Source: Acorus gramineus
Taxonomy: Eukaryota; Streptophyta; Magnoliopsida; Acorales; Acoraceae
Assembly (NCBI GenBank): GCA_030737835.1
Contig: CM060849.1
Span: forward strand, 26,036,311 to 26,100,310
Length of the DNA: 64,000 bases
Reading direction: 5' to 3'
The notes under the pieces were generated by a model. It was not told the DNA's origin. It worked only from the letters and a program-made list of their open reading frames with translations, and did not search any database. The position numbers and the translations under genes are program-made. This document shows positions 27,195-39,247 of this stretch, piece by piece; position 1 is the stretch's first letter; the number at the start of each line of letters is the position of its first letter.

Positions 27195-27770
27195 TCATAG
27201 CCGGCCCTGAGCATAGGCGATCAAGGCAGTCGTCTAGGGCCCCCATTTTTTGAGAGACCCAAAATCTAAAAAATGTTATTCATCCCTATTTTATTGGGAT
27301 TTTATTTTATTTTGTATTTAATTTTTATTTTTATTTTAAATTCTTTTCATATTTTATAATTGGTCCTAATTTATTGGGATTTAATATTTGTTATTTGATT
27401 TGTAAAGAGTAAACTTAATTCACATATTTTTTTAAGATTATTTATTTTGGTTTGTTTGTCAATTTTTTCATTTGTTTTTATTCTTTTTTAATTTCTGTTT
27501 TTTTATCCTTACTTAATTAGGATTTTGTGTTTTTATTTGTTATTTTTGAATGATTTTATTTAATTTTTAAAAATTTATCTATATATAAGGTTAGTTTTAT
27601 TTGTTCTATATTATTAATATTAGTGGTTTAAAAAGATATAAATTAAAATTTTAAAAATATAATTTTTTTATAATAATAAAAATTAAAAATAAAATAAAAT
27701 AAGGGATCCTTTTTACAAACATGTACAGGATCTATTTCATTTCGTCAATCTCATGACCGGCCTGCCTCAG
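27195..27770. mobile_element. hAT-like element with AGCCGGCCCTGAG end
   Basis: The left end reads AGCCGGCCCTGAGCATAGGC, then GGCAGTCGTCTAGGGCCCCC, a very common plant element signature. The interior is AT-rich, and the right end ...CATGACCGGCCTGC is a partial inverse of the left. CTCAGTT occurs on both sides and could be part of an 8-bp duplication. The copy is internally decayed with no coding capacity. A related element lies near 52.1 kb. Confidence 0.5.
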
Positions 27771-28424
27771 TTGAGTTGCAGTTGAAAACAACAGCTCCGG
27801 TTTTCGTGTAAATCCGTGTCGGATCCGTACTTCCCATCTTCCACTGCAAAGCAACAACAACAAAGACTCGTGCTTTCATATAAAAATGGATAAACATAAC
27901 CCAAAAAACCAAGCATCATCAGCAGAACTTAATGGATATCCTGTTCATCCATAACTGGCACTCACTCTCTCACGATCATCTACATCGTTTTCTCACTCGT
28001 GAATCCTCGATTCGGCCCTTCTTTTCTTTCCGTTTTTTAGGTTTTGTTCCTACTTTTATTAGGTCGAAATCCCACACAGACCCAACTCTCCCACTCACCC
28101 ATCACGTTATCATCCACGGTGGGTTGATATACTTCACTGAAACTGCTTTAAACAATTATATATCTTATCTTCACTTAAAGTTGAAAGACACCCCATTATT
28201 TAATTTTGTTTATTTTGCAGTTTTTCAATAAAAAAAAAAAAAAGAGACCATCTTGAATTGAAAACGGCGAATCTTTTTGGAGACCCATCGTCGAAGCTTC
28301 TAGGGTTTTCGAGCCAGACATACCGAGCTGTCTCCATTGCATTCCCAATTGGACCACTAGTGGGCGATCGTGCGCACAATTTTTACCATCATTAATAATG
28401 ATTCGTTTGAGCGCCTCCGACGCC

Positions 28425-28432
28425 TATATAAA
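28425..28432 (+). promoter_or_regulatory. TATA box of the SLAH3-type gene (predicted)
   Basis: TATATAAA lies in GC-richer context about 125 bases before a good donor site (CCAAG/GTAAAC, 28557/28558) that could end a first non-coding exon. Inferred from sequence only. Confidence 0.5.
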
Positions 28433-30730
28433 CGGTCCGCTGTTGAGATTTGACTGTCTCGACCGTGGTCCACTCTTCAGTCCTCCCCAAACTTCAGTGT
28501 TTTTTTTTTTCAAAGATCCTCTTTTTGAATTCACTGTGCTATAGACCGTTGGCCAAGGTAAACACAGAGAAACCACACCCAACAGTAGAAAAATCAATTT
28601 TTTTGAGTTATAAAAGGAAATGTGTTTCGTTCTACACAAAATAGGGGGTTCGGAAAACGATTTCATTTTGACTTGTGATTTATTGATTTCGATTTGGCGG
28701 TGGCGGTTTGAAATTTGAATTTTGGCATATTTGTCTGCTGGTGTTGTCGCATTCGAGCAGTTGGTATCGATTCTAATTACGTGTTTGTTTTTCCTTTCTA
28801 CTTGTCTATATGTTTGTTGGGGGTTTGGATGGTTTAGTTTCTCTGTCTGTCTGTATATCTTCCTCTCCTTAGATTAATATTGGGTGTTGATTCATAGTTA
28901 TTGTTTTTTTTTTTATGAAAGGTATCTTTGTCTACACTTCAGCTGTTGCTTAATATATTAGTCTATCAATTATGCCAGATGGAAGTTAAACCAACCATTG
29001 TTAAATGCTGTGATGTTGTCTGATTCCAGCTTTCAACACCAGGTTGCTTCATTTTATTGTTCAATATGAAAAGATTTCAGTGTTTGTTGGGTTTTGTTTT
29101 ATTCAAACATTATTGTTGTCCAACAAGTGAAGAGGCGCAGATATTTAGTTCTTTCTGAAATGCTTAAATGTTAAAAGTTGGTTTCCTTTAAGAGATTCCT
29201 TCATGTTTGATATAATTTATTTATAACTTTTGTCTGCGTGTCTGCGGGGGCTTGTGTTAAACACAGACAATCTTTTTGAGTGGAACTTGATCATCTTTTC
29301 ATTTTTCTGTTTCAAGCATCCCCTTTGGCAGGGTCATCTTTCTGCTTGGCCTTTTCTTACTGTTCTTTCAGATTGAGAAGTTATTCCCTCAAATAACTAC
29401 TGTTTACGCTAATTAAATTAAGTAATGCACATAGGAAACGCACATGGAAAGCTTATATATTATTATATGATGATTACTCTTATATGTAATGTTGGGCAAA
29501 GTTGGTCATGGGACACTGAATATGAGTGTCTGATTTTGTGGCAGAAAAACTGTTTTATGGCAATCAAAACCATTTTTATTGGTTTTGTTAAACTATCTTT
29601 ACTCTCACAAAATTCTTTTCCTGCATGTGATTAAGTTGCTCTACAATCTGCTGATCATATATAGAAGATTTTGGGGAGTTTCTTCACCCATCAGTCAATA
29701 AATATAGATGATCCATGTGATCATTCAATATTTAAGAGAAGTTTGTGGTCCTTTTGGTTTTTTTTTTTTTTATGGTTTGTTTAAGTTTTGTCTGTATCTA
29801 TATATTGTATTGAAACACAGAGCACTTCGACGGCTCATATTCTCCCATCTGCTATTTTGGTTGTTGACTGAATTACTATTTTTTTGGAATATAATATTGT
29901 AATACAGTAAACATTGAAGGCACATGCAAGGCCTGTTAGTTTAACATTTTCTCTTCTTGTCCAGCTTGCAGCATCTCAGGTCTTGTATACATATATATGA
30001 CAAGAATTTGTTGTGTTTTCAGGAACCAGAAGCTGTGCCTACACAGACAAAGGTCAGTCTTTGTTCGGAGTGCTCAAGCGCAAATACTGATATTCAGTGG
30101 CTGACTCTATTGCTTGAAGGGCTGCACTTTTTAAGAGTTGGAGGCGAGGAACTTTCCCTCAATGGAATTACATTTATCTGCATATTCATAGACAATATTC
30201 TTCTTATACTGTGATCTCATGGATTTTATCCTACAAGGCTACAACAATTATATTTGAAGCTACATTTTCTAGAAACCCAGGATATCTTAGTGAAGCTACA
30301 TTTAAATTATCAAGATATGTAACAATCATAAACCCCTGCACGATGACATGTACGCATGCATACACACACAGTTTTGCATGCTTGATTCTGGATCATCTTT
30401 TGATTGGATTTGAGAAAATTCCACCACATAACAAGTCATCCCAGTGTGTTTTCTAACTACCTCATCAATACAAATCTAGTGGTCCAAGAGATCCATGGAT
30501 GTTAGACTATTTAGTTTGTGTTACTGGCCTTGAGATGAGTTCAAGGTATGTTTTCAAAAGAAAGCTCACAAACATTTTTTTAAAAAAAAAAACTAAAATA
30601 ATATAATTCTTGTATACAAGTTCATCCAAGCTATCATTCTGATTCACTAGTTCTATCTTTTATTTATGTTCTTGAGTGAACAAGACTAATAGATGATTTT
30701 TCCTTGCCTTGTAGGATTTATTGACTTCTC
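28433..30730 (+). other. 5' leader region of the SLAH3-type gene with two probable leader introns
   Basis: The likely leader exons are about 28460-28557, 30023-30052 (TTTTCAG/GAACC ... AAAG/GTCAGT) and the start of 30715-30913 (TTGTAG/GATTT). T-rich intron-like DNA fills the gaps. No other gene is seen here. The exon choices are inferred from splice consensus and need transcript evidence. Confidence 0.45.
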
Positions 30731-33700
30731 ATGGAAAACAGAAACTCTTCACGCTCATCCGTGCAAGTATCCTGTGAACTTCCAACTATTTTGCACTGTG
30801 TAACCTCCAAAAAGGTTGCTGGTTTTGACATCAGTGACAATGGGAGTCCCAGTTGTCAGGATAATTTAGCCCTTCCAACTGATGACCGGGCACCCGATAT
30901 TGTTTGTGGTAAAGTAAGTATTATCTTTCACATAATGTCTGTGATTCAGTATAATGCATGTATCTGGTGTCAAGGCTGGCATAGGCCAAATGTGGACTTC
31001 TTTAACATCTATCCTATTTTCCAGGACCCCATTGCAAACCTAAGCCTGCTTGTTAGTGGGCCTTATGGACCCAGGCCAACTAAACCAGCTTTATCTATTT
31101 AGAGCATAAGCCCGGCCTGACCTTGCCTCCAAATGAGTTGTGCATGTGTTTGGGGCTTAGGGGGGCCACCCATTAGTTCCTAATGAGTATATGAGATGCA
31201 CAAAATAAAATAATGCTATCTGACTTAAAACTAGTTGGGTTAGACAGGCTTGAGAGTCCCTGACCAATCTTAGGTGCTCATAAAGACCCTTGTTGTTGGC
31301 CACGAGTCCAGCTATTTTGTTCTGTAGGCCAGAATACTTGGACACTGAGCTGACTTGAAATGTCATGAATAATTTTAGGGATTTTTAGTTTTAAGTTCCC
31401 ATAAATTATATGATTTAATGATCGATCCCTCATTTCTTTATATTTCGATTTAAGTCTCCATATTTAAAAGGTATGTTCCTTTTTAGTCCCTTCCAGGGAC
31501 CTATCTATAAATTATTTGATTTTCTTTTTAGTCTCTGAGAGGGACTAAAAAGAAACATACCCTTGCAATCTGGGGACTTAAATTAAAATATGAAAAAGAG
31601 AGGGATCGATCACTAAATCATATAGTTTACAATGACTTAAAACTAAAAATCCCATAATTTTAACCCCACATCCAAGTATTGAACATGCAACTCTATGATA
31701 GCCCATCATGCACGCATGTATTAAGTGATTGATTATGCACGCAAAGTGTTAAGCATGGTTTCACATGAGTCTTGCATGTTGCTTTGGATTAAAATTTGTT
31801 ATTACACTCATGTTAATGTGTTATGCAGTTTTGCAATTTTCTTTTTTTTTTAATATTCAAACTAATTTTCTCCGTAATTATGTTTATTGTTAGGAAATGG
31901 AATCGATAGCATTGCAAGGGCAGGCTGATTCAGAAGCTATATCATCTTCAAAGTCAGTTGTGACAATTGAACCCCACCATGCACATAAAATTTCTATCAG
32001 CCTGCCATCTTCTCCATCACATTATTTAGGAGATATAGGTGGAACAAATTCTGTTGGTAGGCAACCAGTTACCTCTGCCTATGTTCATGTCCCGCAGGCA
32101 ATGCATGATAGGTTTTATTCCCAGACCATGCAAACAGGCACTGCACATGAGAAGGTAGCTCGTGAAGTGAGATTTCAAGATCATTTAGAGCAGCAGCGGA
32201 GGAATCCAAGGCTTGACAGGCTGAAGGACAAACGTTTTGATTCTTTCAAAACCTGGTCTGGCAAGCTTGAGAGGCAATTATCAAATCTACGTGGGAAGCC
32301 GCAGGAAGAAGAACCAGAGGAGAATGAGATACGAAATACTGAAATTGAGGCTTTACCTGTGCACCGTTTCTTTGATGCTTTAGAAGGCCCTGAACTAGAC
32401 ACCCTCAAGGTATAAAGTCATTTACATTAAATTATCTCATCATGAAATAAAATTGGAACTATTCCAATAGAGTACCTGTGATTTTTGTCTGTCTTTTAAT
32501 TCTGTCTAGAACGAAGGCATGCAGCTTCTCCTTGAGAACATTGATGTCTATTGATTAGTAAGTTTGATTATAATAGATTCTTGCATGTAATCTTAGTTGC
32601 CATTAATTGGTTCTTTTCCCACTGCAAGTTCAACAAGCCAACATGTCTGTTCCTTGCCTAATGAAAGTTATGTTTTTTGATTCAATTATAATCATTTCAT
32701 TATATCATTTCGTATTTGATTTCTTATTTGTTCAAGTTCACAGTGTCAGTTTCTGGGTATTGTTGGATCCTCATTCACTCACCCATGTATGGGCATGTCA
32801 TGCATGTAATCATGCATGTGTTTGTGTAGAGAACTTATCATTTGCATGCACTAAGTTCTAGTGTAAAAAACTTTTGTCTGTTTGGATCCTCTCATGCACA
32901 TCCAAGTCCTAAACACACAGTTCCATTTTTTCTTTATGTGGTACATATCTCAACAGTTAAATTTGCATTTTTGTAGCCATCGGAGGAGTTGGCGCTCCCT
33001 GAAGACAAGCAATGGCCTTTTCTTCTTCGTTTTCCAATATCGTCATTTGGTATATGCCTTGGTGTCAGCAGTCAAGCCATTCTCTGGAAGACATTAGCTA
33101 CATCCCCATCCACACAATTCCTCCACGTAAGCCCGGATGTCAATCTAGTCCTCTGGTGCATCTCTGTTGCATTGACAGCCATAGTGTCCTTCATCTACTC
33201 TCTAAAAGTCATATTTTACTTTGAAACGGTCCGACGTGAGTACTACCACCCCATCAGAGTCAACTTCTTCTTCGCCCCATGGATAGCGTACCTCTTCTTA
33301 GGACTCGGTCTTCCCCCTTCGATTCCTATAAAACTCCATGCTGCTCTATGGTACTCACTCATGACACCGATATTTTGTCTCGAACTCAAAATCTATGGGC
33401 AGTGGATGTCAGGAGGCCAACGCAGACTCTCAAAAGTGGCTAATCCCTCGAACCATCTGGCAATTGTTGGAAACTTTGTGGGTGCACTGTTGGGTGCATC
33501 TATGGGACTTAAAGAAGGTCCTATTTTCTTCTTTGCTGTTGGGTTAGCGCACTACACAGTGTTATTCGTGACTCTATACCAGAGGCTTCCGACTAATGCG
33601 ACGCTTCCAAAGGAGCTTCATCCAGTGTTCTTCTTGTTTGTTGCCGCACCTAGTGTAGCTTCCATGGCATGTGCAAAGATCAATGGAGAGTTTGGTTATG

Positions 33701-34524
33701 GGGCACGGATGGCTTACTTCATTGCATTGTTCCTTTATTTTTCTCTTGTAAGTTCCTCTAACCTTATATTTTTAAGAAATAGTTTAGGTCATAGACTTTA
33801 TATTTTTTTAGTTTATCAAATTTATTGATATTGGTGGTATTCAAACTTTTTCACATACAAAAATTGCATCCACTAATGCCTCATTTGGACCCAAATGTCA
33901 AACTTATTTTGCTTCTGTAAAATCAGTTTTTAGATAATCGGTTTTAAAAAAGTTTTTAAGTTTTAGCTTTTGGTGTTTTATTTTGGTATTTTCAATTAAA
34001 AAAAATAGTTTTTATGAAAAAAACTGGTTGTGAGCAGCTTGTATGGAAATTTATTTTTGAAAATTGGTTTCAAAAGGGGCCTAAAATGAACTTCACAACT
34101 AAGAAAATTCATTTCATCTTTTCGACTAGCATTTCTAAACCTTGCATTCTTGTGTTTTCTTTTCCAGGCCGTGCGGATCAATTTCTTCCGAGGTTTCAAG
34201 TTCTCTCTAGCATGGTGGGCGTACACTTTCCCGATGACAGGAGCTTCAATAGCGACCATAAGGTACTCCATGGAAGTTAAAAACCCAGTCACTCAGTCAT
34301 TGTCGGTCATGCTCTCTGCCATATCCACTCTTACAGTAACAGCTCTTCTTGTGGCCACCATCTTGCATGCTTTTGTCTTCCGAGACCTCTTCCCCAATGA
34401 TGTATCCATTGCCATTACGGATCGGAAGATAAAATCAAACAAGAAGCATAGCCATCTCAGATCAACAAGTTCGGACGCAAAAAACATTGAAGAAGATTCC
34501 CTATCGATCAATATCCATAACTGA
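30731..34524 (+). CDS. SLAH3: S-type (slow) anion channel, SLAH3-type
   Basis: A plasma-membrane anion (nitrate/chloride) efflux channel of the SLAC/SLAH family, a ten-helix relative of the bacterial tellurite-resistance TehA fold, activated by phosphorylation in guard cells and roots. Coding exons are 30731-30913, 31894-32409, 32977-33747 and 34168-34524, all phase 0 with GT-AG borders, giving 608 aa. The long hydrophilic N-terminus (about 245 residues; ELPTILHCV, KISISLPSSPS, RFDSFKTWSGKLERQ, FFDALEGPELDTLK) is typical of SLAH2/SLAH3 rather than the short SLAH1/4. The channel core starts at WPFLLRFPISSFGICLGVSS and includes YFETVRREYYHPIRVNFFFA, GNFVGALLGA and FKFSLAWWAYTFPMTGAS. The start ATG follows an acceptor at 30714. 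Intron 3 holds a small MITE-like insertion (33880-34085) and intron 1 a foldback element (31378-31653). SLAH2 cannot be excluded as the closer orthologue. Confidence 0.93.
31369..31662. mobile_element. 276-bp foldback MITE in SLAH3 intron 1, 9-bp TSD
   Basis: The target duplication ATAATTTTA (31369-31377 and 31654-31662) flanks 31378-31653. The left arm starts GGGATTTTTAGTTTTAAGT and the right arm is its inverse. The arms are roughly 110-120 bp, with the TCGATCCCTC and TTTTTAGTCCC blocks mirrored, so the element can fold into one long hairpin. The element at 57455-57716 is related. Confidence 0.88.
33874..34090. mobile_element. Possible hAT-like MITE in SLAH3 intron 3
   Basis: The left end GCCTCATTTGGACCCAAATG and right end TTTCAAAAGGGGCCTAAAATG resemble inverted ends of the CTAGGGCCCGTTTGGA type. 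The interior has poly-T/A hairpin character. Ends are imperfect, and no target duplication was found. Confidence 0.35.
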
Positions 34525-35951
34525 TACGTTACAATGACTCGAAATCATTTGATGGGCTAAATGTTGCACAGGCTTTGGATTCCTATGATGCTATAACTGA
34601 TATTGGTTTTCTAAATGAGAAAAACCCATTCAGTTGTTTGAGGTAGCGGAGGATCCATAATTTGTGAACCTTTTTGTTGATCATCATCATGAGAATGTGA
34701 AAATGGCCTGGCATTCAAGGCATTTGAGATATGTGAAGTAAACTTTAAAGACTACCCATATCAATAATTCTACCCTCTTGGGGTTGTACATGTTATAAAA
34801 TCTGCCATTACTGTTTGGCATTATATAGAGGAGATATGGTTTGAATTTGATTTTGATCCAACTATTTGGTTGGCCCAGTATCACATTTTCTATGTAATGT
34901 ACTATGGCATATATATGGATCCTCTCTCTCTTAAAGAATGATATATTTGACAAAAGAACAACTATTTGTTGGTCTACAAGATAGGAAAACAGGGGAATTC
35001 AATGGTCCTGTTATGCCTAATTTTTAGGACTGATTCATCTGAATTTTCAACAAAGTGCATATAATTAGATTCTGGTCTCCGCAGACTGAACATGCATCAG
35101 TTCCCTTTGAACCATAGAAGAACAAAAAAAAGAAAAACAAACTATTCGGCTTTACATCTCTTTCAAGTACTTTATGTGCAGCTCAGAAATTCATCCTAAA
35201 AAAATAATAACAACAGTAATAATAATAAAATTCAATCACTATAATAAGGACGGAGTATTATAAGTTTTACATGACATATCCGTTACACAGATTATCCAGT
35301 TGATTGATATGTATAGATATCATAAAATTGGGTATTATTTGTGGCTGGACTTGTCAACATTAAAAACAAAAAAACAAGAAATGAATTCAAAAAAATAAAA
35401 AAGACAAATAAAAATAAATGCTCTGTCCCTTTGTTTCTCCTCACACCCATGTGAAGACGTGTGCCTCTGAAGTTTCATTTCACAAGCAGTGGGTCCAACT
35501 CTTTCCACCATCTCCCCTCTCTTTCGCTTCTGTCATTAAAAAAATGTTCTCCTCTTGACGAGTTCTTCTTGTTGTTTTTCGGTTGATGAGGAATAAATTC
35601 TAGTGGTTCAACATGCGAATGTTTTTTTCATGCTGTTTCATGTTTTTTCATCATTGTAAGCTTTTTACCTGCTTTGTAACAGAAGTGACAACATTGGCTC
35701 AAATTGCATGGCTTTTGTAGTACGAAGCACAAAACCTTCACATGGGTCACCAATGGGACTTCATGTGATTGTGAAGGGTGTGAAAATGTAGTCCTCATTA
35801 ATGGTTGTGTCAGCTGGTGTGACGAATATCCATTAAATGAATCAAATACTTCCATGATTTGAATCAATGGAGAGTGTCCTGGGCCATCCACCCTTTTTGT
35901 TTGGAGCGGTGGATAAATGCATTCAAAAACTTCATTTTAAGATCTAACTAT
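34525..35951. other. 3' flank of SLAH3-type gene and intergenic DNA
   Basis: Bases 34525 to about 34950 are the probable 3' untranslated region. The rest is AT-rich with an AAT microsatellite near 35211-35230. I see no gene. Confidence 0.4.
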
Positions 35952-37277
35952 TTAATTTTAGAATTAAAATATAAGTACTTACAAACATAAAAAAATTCAT
36001 ATAAATTTCTATTAAAATTGGAACAGACATACGAGTCCCTGAAAACTCAGAAAAATTTAATTATCATCCCTGAGTTAAATTTTCATCCAAACTTAACGGA
36101 ATATTTACAGAATATTCTATCACATATAATTGTGTAGACATTGAAGTCCTTATAAACAGTCATAAAGACAAATTAATCAGTTCAAAAGATAAAATTGTCA
36201 AAAGACTTTTACATTAAATTGTGTACATATTGCAGTCCCTATAAATAATCATAAAAATAAATTACTCCCTGCAAAAGATAAAATTACCCCTGAAAGACTT
36301 TTACATTTAATTGAATATACATTACAGTACTTATAAACAATCGTAAAGGCAAATCGGACCCTATAAAAGACAAAAATGCCCCTGAAAGATTTTTACATTT
36401 AATTGTGTAGACATTGCAGTCCTTATAAACAATCATAAAGACAAATAATATATTTTTTTAATTTTTATTTTTATTTTCTATCCTATCGCTCACACCCCAC
36501 CTGAAGATCTCAATTTATATGTAAAAAAAATATTTTAACCAGAATGCATTCTTTTTACCTTTTTGTTTGTAGGGAAGTAAAAAAAGTGGCATGAGTTTAT
36601 TAAAATTCTCTCTGCTAGAAATGTAAATAAACAAATTTTGTGAAAAATCATGTATAGGTATTTCAAAGCAAGCAAACACCTTAAAAAAAAGAGCATTATT
36701 CGTTACTTGTTCAGGTGACGTGTGACCAATTGGATAAAAGATGAAAGAATAAATAAATAAGTTATATTATTTGTCTTTATGATTGTTTATAAGTAAATAA
36801 GGACTGCAATGTCTACACAATTAAATGTAAAAATCCTTCAAGGGCATTTTTGTCTTTTACAGGGATCAATTTGTCTTTACGATTGTTTATAAGGACTGTA
36901 ATATCTATTCAAATAAATGTAAAAGTCTTTCAGGGACAATTTTGTCTTTTGCAGGGGGTAATTTGTCTTTATGATTATTTATAGGGACTGCAATATGTAT
37001 ACAATTTAATGTAAAAGTCTTTTAGGGACAATTTTATCTTTTGCACTGACTAATTTGTCTTTATGACTGTTTATAAGGACTTCAATGTCTACACAATTAT
37101 ATGTGATGAAATATTTTGAGAATATTCCATTAAATTTGGATGGAAATTTAACTCAGAGATGATAATTGGGTTTTTCTGAGTTTTTAGGGACTCGTACGTC
37201 TGTCCCAATTTTAATAGGGACTTATATGAATTTTTTCATGTTTATAGGGACTTAGATGTCTTTAACCCTTAATTTTA
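35952..37277. mobile_element. 1.3-kb foldback element with ~500-bp arms and 9-bp TSD
   Basis: TTAATTTTA at 35952-35960 and 37269-37277 flanks 35961-37268. The left arm (about 35961-36450) and right arm (about 36757-37268) are inverted copies over roughly 500 bp, separated by a central block of about 300 bp. Each arm itself contains repeats of about 88 bp built on TTTTACATT..ATTGTGTAGACATTGCAGTCC and CATAAAGACAAAT. There is no transposase. RNA from it could fold into a long duplex. Confidence 0.9.
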
Positions 37278-37797
37278 TTTTATTTTTTTAGTGAGGTCGT
37301 TTGGATGATGAAATCGTTGTGAACAAGGCAAGTGAAGGACTTACACGTAGACAATTGACGGTTTTTTTTAAGGGGGGATAATTAATGATTGATTCGAGTT
37401 GATTTATTGTTATTATTATTATTATTATTATTGCTAAGGGAAGATCTATTGATTTCACAGGTAACCAAAATTTTATTATAGAAGTGTGACTTTCAAAGAT
37501 CATAAAATATATTGGAAAGACCATATCTCAATAAGAGTGATTGTCAAATTTAATCAACATGCATCCTCTCCTAGGAGTGTTTCCGGTTGATTGGTTTGGT
37601 TTCAGGTTGGTTGATAAATTGTTTTCCATTAATTGTGTACTTCAGTTTAAATATTTGAACACAATTTAATATATGCGTTTTACAGTTCAATATAAAACTT
37701 GTTCAATTTGATTTAATGCTAACAAACTAAGCTTATTTCATTGACATATTGTTTAAATTGATTCATAGATAATTTAGTTCGATTTATATATATGATT

Positions 37798-37829
<32 letters not shown>

Positions 37830-38408
37830 TTATTCAGTTCAATTTAAGATTTACACGGAATTAACTTAATTCAATGAAACTACTCTTTCGGGTTCAAAGA
37901 CGAATAAATGCCTACACAAAGCAGGGATTGCCAAGCAATACATGTTAAGAACTTATTCCTAAATAGGGCCCTCACAAACTGTGCAACAACAAAATTCACA
38001 CAACTGATCATATTGAGAAAACTCATTCATTCGGATTTTCAATCTTCTTCTTTTCTTGGAAAAAAAAAAGAACACCCATTAGGGCGATCAGCTTCATTTT
38101 GTTGTTTGATACAGTACAACAAACACCAACTTATGCCAACATACACAAACACCCACTCAAAAAAAAAAAAAAAAAAAATTGTTCCTGAAACTCCTCATGA
38201 AAAGAGAGGACAACATGACCTGATATCCACACAGCCTTTCTTTTTCCTTCCATAATATACAAAGAAGCGTCACAAAATGCAAACAAAAGAGACTAAAAAA
38301 ACAACTAAACCCTTCAAAGGTCTATTATTGCTTAAAATGAAATCTGCTCTTCTAGGATCTTCTCTGTCACCTCTTCTCCTCCTTGTGGGGCTTCCCCATC
38401 ATAAAAAC
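37278..38408. other. Intergenic, no gene seen; AT microsatellite
   Basis: A TTA repeat lies near 37407-37432 and a TA array at about 37799-37827. The region to 38408 is probably the 3' flank of the minus-strand MAKR6-like gene. Nothing else is supported. Confidence 0.45.
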
Positions 38409-39247
38409 TTAATCTTTCTCTGCCAAAAAAACAAAACAAAAGAAACCTCAACAAACAATAACATAACATGATAACATACTCATCTATCTAAAAAAAAAAA
38501 AAACTTACCACTTGATTTCTTACAATAGAGAACAGCATCATAGATGGAACTATCAATCACGTCGTCCACATCACTCATCCTCGGCGAACTCTGAATCGAC
38601 ACAACACCCACCATCGGAGAAGACTCCATCGACGACGTCGTCCGTTGTCCCGACGTAAGCCTCAACCCTTTCACCTTCTTATACAGAGGAACAAAGAAAC
38701 AGAGGTACTTCCTGAACATCTTCTTTGAAGCAGAACCACACGTGTAAGAAGAAGAAGAAGAACCACCCGAGGAGGCTGAGCGGATCCCAAAGAAGGGAAG
38801 CTTGAGACGTGTGTTCCTCGAAAAGTCCTCTGCTTTGGACCCTCTCTGAAGAGAACGGAAGTCCAGAGGCAGAGGAAGAGGGAGAGGCCTAACAGTCGAC
38901 CTGCGTCGGCTGTTCTTTGGATTATTCACGACCATCACGTGTGATGATGATGATGATGATGATGATGGGTCTTCCTCTTTCATGGTGATTGTGGTCTCTG
39001 GTGATGGATGGAATGGCAAGAGAAGGCCATTGGAGAAGAGTTGGTCTGCATGGGCTAAGGTTTGGGAGTTCGGGAGCTTGAAGTCGAAGTCTGTTGTTGA
39101 TGATATGGGTTGTGATGATTTGGGGTCCATGTCGAAGTAGAAGGAGTGGCGGAGGCTGTCTTCGGTTGTGTCAATGGAGGAGGGTTTGATGTTCTTGAGC
39201 CAGCTGTAGGAGAAGCTCTCGTTTGAGAGGTGTTGCAGGCTTTCCAT
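38409..39247 (-). CDS. Membrane-associated kinase regulator, MAKR6-like
   Basis: The MAKR/BKI1 family are small, disordered, plasma-membrane-attached plant proteins that bind receptor kinases through short C-terminal motifs. Exon 1 runs 39247-38509 and ends at donor G/GTAAGT. A tiny terminal exon, 38419-38409, follows a good pyrimidine-rich acceptor (TTTTTTTGGCAG) and adds the last few residues, giving about 249 aa. Without splicing, the frame would read through the donor into a phenylalanine run, which looks artificial. Features: N-terminal NESFSYSWLKNIKPS, ADQLFSNGLLLPF, a Ser run encoded by a (TCA)n microsatellite, a basic stretch (KKMFRKYLCFFVPLYKKVKG) suited to membrane attachment, and the family C-terminal block SSIYDAVLYCKKSS. 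The start ATG at 39247 fits the family; in-frame codons upstream are a microsatellite-derived Lys/Arg-rich run. The terminal exon is inferred. Confidence 0.82.

Noticed and set aside
29957-30456. Open frames in the SLAH3 leader region as separate genes
   Set aside because: No recognisable product; they lie in probable leader introns and have no start or splice support.
35952-37277. CRISPR-like array, because of regularly spaced ~88-bp repeats
   Set aside because: Plant nuclear context; repeats are imperfect, arranged as inverted arms, and bordered by a transposon-style target duplication.
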